Source: Channallabes apus (Eukaryota > Chordata > Actinopteri > Siluriformes > Clariidae). Taken from it: a stretch of 64,000 nt of DNA. Every line of letters begins with the position of its first letter. Positions within the stretch are counted from its first letter, which is position 1. The position numbers and the translations under genes were made by a program. Below the pieces are notes generated by a model. That model had not been told where the DNA came from and searched no databases. It was given only the letters and a program-made list of their open reading frames with translations. The stretch lies in the NCBI GenBank assembly GCA_030522415.1, contig CM060121.1, forward strand, positions 10,121,976 through 10,185,975, written 5' to 3'. This document shows, piece after piece, positions 45,960-58,000 of the stretch.

Positions 45960-48900
45960 CTGTAGAAAGCATCACACACATACACAAAATAACAGACATG
46001 ATTTGTTGTTTAGGCATTATCATGGGCATTATCAATTTTCAGAACAATCTGCACTTCATTTGGTCTCAATTGGACCGAATGAAGACAGATTAAAACAAGA
46101 CTAGACTACTCACCTGATAAGGAGGTCGCGCAGATAGGCAAACTCACAATGAGCGATGTTCTCAACTGCACACACAAACAAAGAGCAATACTTTTTCATA
46201 CAACAAAAACAGAGACATGTAACTTTAGATACTTTAACAGCCTTCTTTCCTGCAAACTGTCTCATTAACCACTAGGGGACAGAATCTTCAAAAGGATAAA
46301 GATGGTTTAACAAATTCAGCTTGACAAAAATGCAGTTGTCTGGGCAGCGCGATTGCAAGTAAATTTGACTGATTTTTGTCAATAAAATCTCATCAAAGAA
46401 GTTTAGAAAAGAAATCAGTGATTTTACCAAGAGGCAACCTCCAGTTCCAAAAAATGTGCCAAAATGTGCAGTTCCTTAAATGACCACTAGCTAACACCAA
46501 AAGCCAATCAGTTTCCATATTATGGAAGATTTCTGCAACAAAATTTAAATCTCACTCACTCACTCATTGTCTATACTGTACCACTTTATAGTGTTTACAG
46601 GGTTGTGCGGTCCTGAAGACTATCCCAGGAGACTTATTGCATGAGGCTGGGTATACCCCGGAAAGGGTGCCACTCCATTGAAGGGCAAAAAATGCAATTT
46701 GGTGTACTACTATTAATATTTCATGAAACACAGGTATTTTTGCCAAGTTTAATAATTAAAACGAAAACACATTGCTAGTAAATACAGATTCATATAAACA
46801 AATAACATTTTAATTATTATTTTGATTGCATAACCAAGCCTGAATTGAATTAGACTTTTAACAAAAATTTAAGAATTTTGAGCCCATGTACAAGTCAGAA
46901 ATCTAAATTAAAATTTTATCATTACATTGCTTAAGTAAATGTTACACTGAGAAAGACACTAACGGTTTACCTGCTTCCCTGCATGTGGATCATAAATGTA
47001 AATTTTTATGTTTGTCACATCATGCTACTGAGTGGATCCTGTAATGTACATTTCCTACAGACAGATGCATCTCATCCGACAAGATGCTCCACTAACTGAA
47101 TGTTCCCGGGAACTGCTGCAGTGGGTGCAGTGGATCGTCACTTACGGAAATGTGGCCTTCTTTAAAGCCATTCAAATGTTTTACTGCAGCTATGTCACGT
47201 CATGCTACTGAGCTGCTAGTTATAGTGAAACATCATCACTCTGTGGTGCAACAATGCTGTATACTGTACACAGTGCCTTAAACATGCAGCTCTCAGGTCT
47301 TGATTAATAACTTTTTTTATTTTTTTAATCTACAGTATACTGTATAAGAGCTGCTTTTTTGCATAACCTCTCTTTGGGGTAAAAGTACAGTATACAAGGA
47401 TAAAAATATAAATAAAAAATAATCTGCTATATACTGAAGACACTTTGAATAATGGGTGGCAGATCATCCAATTGTTTGGTGAGCAAAAGTACCATAACAG
47501 ACAATTTAAGTAAATAACACTTAGTATTTAACTGTTTATCCCTTGCTTGCAATAACTGAATCAAGCCGGCAACCACAAACATCAAATAGCTGCATTCTTT
47601 TGTGTTGAATTTACTTTGGTGTCTTATGGGGAAATGTGTTACTGTACTCCCTTCTGTCTACTCTATAGGAGGTAAAATGATTGACTCAGCCAGTCACCTA
47701 CACTTGTTTTAAGTTATTCTCTTGCTACATGGTGTTCCACTGATACGAGTGGAAGCATCATTCTAGAAATAGGCATGCATAAGCCATGACACTACCTCCA
47801 TTGTGGTTAACTAATAACCACTAATATATATTATATTAGACTCTCTCTCAACATCTTCAAATGGTGGACGGGACTGGGTTTTTCTTCACAGCTCACACAA
47901 TGCTTTGATTTGTTTTAACTTGCTTTGTTTTCTTCTAACGACCTGTTAGATGTCTGCTTGCTAACCATAAATACTCTAATATTCTTTCTCAACCCTCACA
48001 GCACACTGTGCGGTTAGTAAGGTAAGAATGGCTACCCAGGCTTATGAGTTGCTGATCCAAAAAAAATCCAAGCATGTTAATTTTTTTGTAGTGATTTTTT
48101 TGGGGGGATTTTTTCCCCGTTTTTTCTCCCTAATTTAGTCATGTCCAATTTCTCCCCGTCACTAGGGGCTCCACATTAAGGCTACTATTACCACTCAGTC
48201 GGGAGGACCGAAGTCTGTCAAATGTTTCCTCCGAAACCACGTGATGCCAGCCGACTGCATCTTTTCACACTGCTCGCTCACACACCATTGGGGGCAGCGT
48301 AACACACTCGGAGGACAGCGCTATCCGCTCCTTCCGCTTGCGTGAGCTCACAGACACCCCTGATTGGCTGTAGAGCTGTGATTGATGTGGAAGTACTAAG
48401 TACCTCTCATCCCTCCCCTTTGAGAGAGCTCGGCCAATCAGCTCTCTCTAGACCTCCGGCTGCAAGAAGTTACAGCATCACCCGGGAATCAAACTCGCGA
48501 TATCCGGACGATAGGGCGAGCACTTTACCACTGTGCCACATACTGTATACAGCCATACCTGTATATGTCCCATTATATTTGATAATTAGAAAAAAAATTG
48601 GTTTCATACTGTACAAATGTGGCATGTTTTAAGTGGTTTAACACATCTAGATGTAATTATCAGGAAATGAAAGCTGAAATTCTGTTCTCTTGTTTTATAT
48701 GAATCTTTTCATCTCAAATGCCTTCCTGTACTGTATAGAAAAGACATAGAATTGACCTTGTCATTTAATTAATTTTTGTAAATAATACAAAGCTAGGTGG
48801 ATGTGAGTCAGTACCTTCTATGGTTCCCCATTTGGTTTTCCTTCCTAAGAGTCTCCTGCCATTGACCTGGTACTCCTGGTCACTTCCTACTACTGCAAAC

Positions 48901-49168
48901 GGGATCATCTCCTGGAGCATGACAGGAAACAAACAACAATCAATAAGTTCCAACTCCTAACTGTCAAATATATGAACCTATCTTCTCTGTACTCTCATAA
49001 CACAATAAAAAGCTATCATACTCTACATTAAAATGAGCGATTATTTGCTATGGCAGTTTGTACTTACTCGTATTTTCTCATTGATCATTCTGTCGTCTGC
49101 ATCCTCATCAAACTCCTTCTGAGGATAGACACCAATATTGTTGGCTCTCAGCTCTTCCCTGATCTATT

Positions 49169-49264
<96 letters not shown>

Positions 49265-52200
49265 GGGAAATCGTATAAAAATCATTATAATAGACACATG
49301 TTGCCTATGGTTTTAGATGTGTCGACACAGTGGTCAACTAATAATTATTACTAGAGTATCTGTGGGATCTTTAGTCCTCTGTGAATTTGTAATGTCATTC
49401 ACTGCGCAAAAAAAGAAGACACAATTATGGGTGTAAAAACTCACTTTATTTCCCTATATAATCCCCTGCTACATTAATGCGCTTATAACTCCCAGCTGAG
49501 TTCCTGTAATGTGTAAGTGGTGTTTATGAATAATGTACAGTTCCTACAGACAGTTCCTGCATCTCTTCTGACAAGTTATCCATCAGTTTTTTAAAGATTA
49601 GATGCATCACTCACTGAATGTTCATGGGCTGCAGTGGGTTCAGAGCGGACATATGTCCTTCTTTAAAACCATTCAAATGTTTCACTGTGGCTAAGAGTGT
49701 CAACTCTGCACTTGGAGTCTTCTGCAACTGTCAATCGGTTTTCCACCTTAATTCACATGAAAGTTCAGTGCCGGTTTAAATTAAATGCCTCTTGCGTATG
49801 TAGGATGCAGTGATGCTTCCAGTTATAACCTGCATGCATGTCATGATCATGTGACTTTTGATGAACAAGCATAAAACAAGTAGTTTTAAATTGTTTGTAA
49901 ATTAAATATCAATATATCAAATTTTATGTTAGGGTTAACAACAATGTGTACATTTTACACTACACGGTTCGAATCCCGACCAGGCTCAATTCCTGTCTCT
50001 GTGTGCATGGAGTTTGCATGTTCTCCCCGTGTTTGGTGGGTTTCCTCCGGGTACTCTGGTTTCCTCCCACATTCTAAAGACATGTAGGTTAGGTTGATTG
50101 ATGTTGCCAAATTGCCTGTAGTGTGTGAATGAGTGTGTACTGTATATGTGTGTGTGCTCTGCGATGGATTGGCACCCTGTCCAGGGTGTACCATGCCTCG
50201 TGTCCTAAGTCTCCTGGGATAGGCTCCAGAGGTCCCCGCGACCCAGAGTCCAGGATAAAGCGGTATAGAAGATGAGTGAGATTGATTGGTGGCTCAGTGG
50301 TAGGTTTCTCGCCTGCTATGCGGATCAATTTACACCCAGTACCCAAACCCCAGCCACTAGATGCAGTGTCGGTCCCAAACCCAGATAAAATGGCAGGGTT
50401 GCGTTAGGAAGGGAATCCAGCGTAAAACCGGTGCAAACTACAGTATTTGTACATCTTGAAGACACACCCAGAATGCATACAACAAGATGCATACTGTGGC
50501 AACAAGACATGATACGAAATCTTATTCCATCTGTATAATACATTTAATTGTTTAAACGCTATATATTGTTTGTAATGTTAAAGGTCAAGTAGCAAACAAT
50601 CAGCTACTCCTACGTAAGTGACCCACAGAAATATCACATGAAAAAACTCAGCTGTGTAACACACCAGACAATTTACACGGCATACTCTCACTTAGTCCAT
50701 TACTCTATAATTCTCCCAATGAAACCTTGAGTTAATTACCTAAACAGCAGCTATGTTCAGGCAAGTGCCCTTGTGAATGCGTTTCAGTGCTGGGAGTTAA
50801 ATAATTTTTGTATTTCATTTGTGCTTGTGTTTTTTACTGAATGCCCTTATGTTCACTTCTTAAGTCTCAAAAGCTCTAATTGTGCTCTCACTGTGTAACA
50901 TTTGCCGCACAGAATTGATCTGCCTATTGACTTGGCTTACCCCAATCAGAAAAATGGATTCTGGGGAACCTGTACATGAAACATAGTGTTCCCTATTGGC
51001 CTATAAAGCAACAGCATTGAGCAGAGCCTGAGCCAGAAAAACAGAACTATATTTACTGTTGCTGTGGAAGAAGGCTCAGAGGGACTCCAAAAAGCAGAGA
51101 GAAAGTAACATAGCCAGAGCAAACACGAGCAATGATCAACACTAAACACTACACCACTGGAACAATGAGACTTTTTTTCCTACCAGCATGCCACATGTCA
51201 ACTCAACACATCTGTATGATATCCACAAAGTCTGCATACAGGAAGTCACTACTGGGTCATATTAACATAGCTCCACTGAAGTAACGTATAAAATATCTTA
51301 TGATAGCAGTTTCCTTGGAATGTAACTGTGAGATCCTACGACAGCACAGATAGCACAACCATAAATAAATCCCCTTTATAACCTTCTATGTGCTACGAGG
51401 TCCAAAGTGCAGTTGTGTAACAGGAAATGTATTTTAGTTAACATGAAGCTCACTTTCACTGAAATGCATGCTGGGAAAATATTTACTTTGGAGAACAAAA
51501 ACAGTTTGGCAATGCAGAAAATATTTAGCAGAAAAAAATAATGAAAGATGCTCACCTTCTTCTTGAAGAAGTCCCTCTCTTCTAAGGTCAAGGTATCAGC
51601 CTTGGCGATGACTGGGACAATGTTCACCACCTTACTTAGACGTCTCATAAACTCCACATCCAAGGGCCTCAGACTGATAATGGAAAAATACAGTTCAGAT
51701 TTGTATGTACAACACTTTTAGAGTCGAATATGACAAAAAAACAAAAAACAAATCATAAAGCAACTTTTTCATTAATTCATTCATCTTCTATACCGCTTTA
51801 TCCTGTATTTAGGGTCGCGGGGACCTGGAGCCTATCCCAGGAGACTCTGGGCACGAGGCAGGGTACACCCTGGACAGCGTGTCAATCCTTCGCAGAGCAC
51901 ACACACACACACACACTCATTCACACACTATGTGGGAAGAACATGCAAACTCCATGCACAAAGAGATGGGAACCGAGCCTGGCCGGGAATCAAACCCGGA
52001 CCCTGGAGGTGCAAGGCAACAGTGCTAACCATTACACTAACCACTTAATTTAGATTTACTTTAAATTTCCCGTTATTCTCGCTTTAGAATATCAGCTACG
52101 TTCTGGGGTCCTGGGGTTGAATCCCAAATTGCATAATAAAAATAAAAAGATTGTGCACTATGATGCACAAGTTCTTGTTCCACACACCAAGTAGGGCTCT

Positions 52201-53015
52201 TGATCGGAGGGGGTTGGAGAGGGATTTGGTATTCAGTCTTGTATTAGATGCTACAGTAGTTAGCATTGTAGCTCGTGTTTTAACTGCAGACCGTACTAAC
52301 TGACTTCTGCCCGTGCTGGCGACCTACAGTTAGTGTAATTAACAATTGTTAGAACACCTCTGATATGGTTAAACATTCCAGTGCTCTTATGCTCTATAGA
52401 TCATATAGATTATTAAATTACTTGTTCAGAAATTTACTGTTGAATAATTAATGTACTCCGGTTTCCTCCCACAGTCCAATGATATGCAGGTTAGGCTAAT
52501 TGGCGTTCTTAAATTGCCCGTGGTGTGTGTATATGTGTGTGCCCTGCGATGGATTGGCACCCTGTCCAAGGTGTACCCCGCCTAGTGCCCGAAGTCTCCT
52601 GGGATAGGCTCCAAGTTCCCCGCGACCCTGAACACAGGATTAAGCGGTATAGAAAATGAATGAATGAATTAATAATTAATGTTAATAGACTCTCTGATTA
52701 TGATCACAGAAAGCACAGGGTTTTAATGTATCTCGCAAACAATAACACAATTGTAAGACTACAATTCCAAGAGGGCACTAAACAATTGAACACTTTTATA
52801 AAATTTTATTGGACAGTAATTGAAATTATAATGTGGTTAAAAAATAAAATGTGCATAAATGCAAAAATTAAGATTTTCATATGTCATTATTTGCTGCTTG
52901 ATTAACTTATAACATGGAAAGTCACTTTATCAGTTATTTGACAAAAAGTATTCTTTATATTTTGATTATTACCAAGTAAGGTATTTGGCAATTTAAATAC
53001 TTGCATTGGGGCATC

Positions 53016-53046
<31 letters not shown>

Positions 53047-55008
53047 ACATTCCAGACGTCCACTTGTTCCTAAGCTCAGTTCTGCTGTGACTGCTGACAT
53101 GTGAGACACACCATAAAAGAGAGGGAAGTCTACTTTTTAATCAATTCAAAACAGAACATTCAGTTTGCCTGAGCCAGGATGGGTCGTGCTACCTATTCAG
53201 TGTGTTTAAAGACAAACTGCAGCTGCACACATCTGCAGGCCTGCATAAACAATAATCAGCCTTTCATCACATTATACAAACACTTAAATGCTTGCAACTG
53301 ACACACATTAAGGCTGGCGGCTTAAAAACCTCTGCGCCTTGACACACACCATGACACGTGTGTCTCTATGGATTTTTGTCAGCATACTGTAAGTACATTC
53401 AGAAAGCTCTCGACATGCTAAAGGAAATTCTTTGAACTTCAAAAACTTGTAAACAGAATATATTAATTTGCTGCCATAGCAACAGCATCAAAGAATATTT
53501 AAGAACTGAGCAATAATTAATGGAGGGAGATGAAAAACAGGCCAGGAAGTCTGCAGGGATATGGAGATGCCTCTGGTTTGGACATCAGTCTCACTGCTGG
53601 AAAATTATCAGAAGCCATTTCCTCCCAAAGAGATCCTTGATGAAATATTTCTAAGACTTTATTTATTATTAAGAAAGAAAGGATTTTAGCAAATAAAGTA
53701 TTATTTAGACAAGATACTGTGTGCTTTCTCTTCAGTCTGTATGTTCATTGATGAAACTTTGTAACCCTAAATACAGTATAGTGCTACTGCAGCGCACTGA
53801 AACGGCACCCTTCCGCTTTCTTCTTCAGGTGAGATACAATAGCAGACTATAAATAGTCTATCAAGAGTACAAAGAATTTTTGTTTAGCTCAGTTTTTCAG
53901 TACAAATGAATACATTCCTACAGTATAAATCCTTGTAGATTCAATTCCGCAATATCACACGAGAGAGTGCTGTTGTACTGAATATCAGCACAGCTCTGAT
54001 TCGGCCCTAGGCATCACAGCCATGCTGATATTTAGCACGACAGTATAACCTTGAGTGTGATGTGCTTTTATACAACAGTTGGACAAACACAATTTATTCT
54101 TAACAGATTATGATTGATTTGATTATTTAATTAACAGTTATTTTGCTCCACCAATACATATCCTTCCGCGACTGATGGCGTAAAACCTGTGCTAAGTTGT
54201 TGTGCGGACTGGATATTCCGCTGTGGCGACCCCTTGTCGGGAGCAGCCGAAAGATCAACAACAACTATTTAGTATTGAGGAAAATAAACCAAAAAGATGG
54301 TGGTTTTCATAGAGGTTATGTTGGGGGGGCAATCCGTGGCAGGGAGGCATTTTAGCGCATAACACCGGTACGCAGCGTTTATGAAAGATTTAGCTCCAGC
54401 AGGCTGTAACAGGAGAAGATCTAAAAATATTTTTATTTGTAAAAACTTCTCTGTCCACTCCGGAGCAAGAAAATATGCGATTTGTCATTTTTGTGTGTTT
54501 ATTTCTTGATAAACAAATGAGATAATCTCGGTTCACCTCCAGTGCTCAAATATCCCCCTCTTGGTCGGCGACTGCGAGTGACGTCACTCCCCATACAATC
54601 CCGCCCCACAGTATAGACCCGCCCCTGACGCTGATTGACAGGTTTCTGTGTAACGTGTTGGAAATGCAATTGCAAATGGATTAGCGATTGCGTTTGAATT
54701 TTGGCCGGTTTGACGCGCGGCGCAGAGAAAGTGAAAAAGCAAACGTGGTGATTGATTTTGCTGTTTAAATATGACAGGTTCATGACGTGTAAGACCTGGG
54801 AAATACAAATGCAAATGGACTTTTCTTTTTCATTTGAAATTTGGCAGTCAGTGTGCGCTCGCAAAGGCGAAACAGTAAACGGTAATGCAAAGTTTGCAAT
54901 TGCATTTGAATTATGGCACACTTTGTTCGTATACATATGGGAGACGCAATTGCAAGTGCAATTTGCAATTGCATTTGAATATTGTCCGCGATATCGCTCC
55001 ATATAAAA

Positions 55009-55092
<84 letters not shown>

Positions 55093-58000
55093 TTTTTTTT
55101 TACTATATATTTTCACTTATTCTGCTTTAGAATATCAGCCAACTTCTGGGTTTCAGGGGTTGAATCCCAAATGACATAAAATGAAAAAAAGACAGTGGGC
55201 AGGATGTACAATCTCTTCTTCCACACACCAAGACTGCCCTTGATCAGGGGTTAGAGATGGATTTAGGATTCAGTCTTTGTTAGAAGTGAACAGTTACTAA
55301 GGAGACAAAATGTTATTAAAGATGACAATGTTATCAGATATGTTTTCCTCCTAAAACTCCTTCCACGTCTGGCAAGCAGCTGCTCTCTGGTGAGCGACGG
55401 TTAATGTAATTAACGATTGTTAGAACGTCCTAGTGCCATTATTACTTGGTTGGAACGAACTGTTGAATAATCATCAGTAAAGGTGTACAGTATGTCATGC
55501 ACTAAAACAAATGGAATGATCTAAAGTTGTCAGCGTAAATATTAAGATGAGTTGTTTGATTCACCAAATGAAATGAAAGAAAGCTGCTAGCTTTTCAGCA
55601 GCACAGGGAACATACGTACTATACTATAGCTGTTTTGCTAGCAAAAGTTGCCTAACAAAAATGAAAATGCAGCAAAAAATGCGTATTTGTTTAGAACAGC
55701 TAAAAGGGTAAAGGTTTCCACAAGAAATACAGTAAAAGATTTTCGTAGCCTAGTCTATTAGCTGAGCATGACCGCTGCCTGCGCTGTAACGTTTCCTTAA
55801 AATGGAGGTTTCAAATGAAGTAAAGTAAATAAATGAAATCAATCGTTCAAAACACAGGCAAGGTTTGAATTTATTGCTTAATGCGTGTCATGTTTGTCAG
55901 GTTTTCCAGTAGCTATGGACAAAGACAAGTGGACATTAAATACAATGTCTGTGAAGACATTAAAAAAATTATCTTATTATTTATATACAGTATTTTAAAA
56001 AAGAGCTACAGTATGTGCCTTTATGCATATTCCTTATGTGTACCTTAAGTAAATTAAGGTTAGTTTGTCACTGTTTACAAATGTATATGTTTACATTTAC
56101 AGATATAAATTTACAATTAAAGATTTGTGGAAGAAATTAAATGTTGAAAAGACTTTTCCCACATCATTGTACTGAAAAAGTGTCAAAATGTGACTTGAAA
56201 ACCTGAGGTATGTACCAAATCATAATTTTTTATTGTTGCACCTCTAATAGAAATATGTTTTCATTTTGAGCTTAGTAAAGGTTCCGGTCGGATGACTGCA
56301 ACAAAACACCAATGAAAATACGTACAATTTGTATAATCCAATTTGTATAATGTTAATGAGGCTGAAAAAAGAAGGAAATGGGTCTGCCATTTGCTCTAAA
56401 TCATTCTTGGCTACTTTCGGGGCATTTTGCAAGGGGTTCATGAGTTGTACTGTAATTAATTTGATGAAATCAAAATCCTGTTGATGAATAATGTAGAAAA
56501 GTTGCACTCCAATTAGAGGCACTGTAGGTGTGGCATCTTGCATCTTACAGGAATGGCATTATTGAATTACATTTTATTTTCTTTCTTTCCACTTTTAGGA
56601 AAGACTCATACTCATACTCCAGTACACCTATACCGAATGGCAACTACGCTAATTCTCCCCATCTGTTCTGTATTTCTCTACCCATCCCGAGGCATCGGGA
56701 GATTTTGCCAGCTTCAGTAGACAAAGGCCGACCCTGCGAGGTTCCTGAGGCATCCAGAGAAGGACCAGCTCCAGCTGGATTCAGCTTTATGATGGTTGGA
56801 GCTACACATGCTGCTCCTGTGCTTCCAGTGATCCAGACCTCATCTGCCCTCTGCACCTACTGACTCGTCCCTATGCTGAACTGGTCTTCATATCAATTTA
56901 AATAATTTCTGTCATATTGAATTTTCACCTGCACAACACACAAGATGTTATATCATTTCTATCTGTTATCGCCCAAATGAGGATGGGTTCCCTGTTGAGT
57001 CTGGTTCCTCTCAAGGTTTCTTCCTAATGCCATCTCAGGGAGTTTTTCCTTGCCACCGTCGCCGTCACCCTTGGCTTGCTCATCAGAGACATTTCATTCA
57101 TTCGTCTCATTATTATTATCTGCACATTTTTCTCACACATCCACACTTCCAATTATTTTCTTTTCTATAATTATTATTATTATTTGTTTTTATTTATTTA
57201 TTTTCTATTATTATTATTTTTTATTTATTTATTTATTATTATTATTATGATTTGGTAAATTTCTTAAATTTTTGTGAAGCTGCTTTGAGACAATGACCAT
57301 TGTTAAAAGCGCTATATAAATAAAATTGAATTGAAAATTGAATTGAATAATCACAATTTGAAATGCTGGAACAATACTGTTTGCGGTGTGCAAATAAGAC
57401 ATCAATAAAGTTAAGAAAAGTTTTCAGAACTATATTAGCAGATTTTAAAAAAGACCATGTGAATAGTTTTCATTACATCACACATGAATCCATGTTAAAG
57501 TGGAGGTGCAGGGTCAGACAGCCGGAAGAGGAAAGGTCATGTTAAACATGCAGGGTGAATTCAAGCAAGGAAACCGGACTGACCAATGTCCTGTGGGTGG
57601 GATAAAGTATATGCAGCAGTGAACTCGTGAGTCAGGGATCCTCTTCTTCCTGTCAATGTTGATCTCCTCCTGTAGGTACTGCTCATATTGCTCGTTAATG
57701 AACTTCATTATGGGCTGCCAACTGAAGAAATGTGCAGAAAGCGAGAATAAACAAAAATCACAAGGAAAAAAACAGCAGATTTGGTGCATCAGTTAGAGCA
57801 GCACAACTTTACCAGTTCTCATTGTTGATCTGATCACCGAAGCCTGGCGTGTCTATTACGGTTAGCTTCATCCGTACACCCTTTTCTTCAATGTCTGCAC
57901 AAAAGAAAGTCAAACACCTCACAAAGACACTCCAACTCAGCAGAGCTATTTCACTCGAGCAAGTGGAATCAAATGTCATGGACATATTTTCATGTTTTTT

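Noticed and set aside
48342..48632. 96-codon plus-strand frame
   Set aside because: It overlaps a SINE in reverse and lacks any domain.
16640..52045. tRNA-like A-box and B-box sequences, possible tRNA genes
   Set aside because: Each is the head of a SINE with a long non-tRNA body; none closes into a full cloverleaf as far as I can see.
54499..55116. 205-codon minus-strand frame and overlapping plus-strand frames
   Set aside because: They run through the (TA)39 tract and the four-fold repeat block. Tyr-Ile repetition and frames open on both strands show there is no coding selection.
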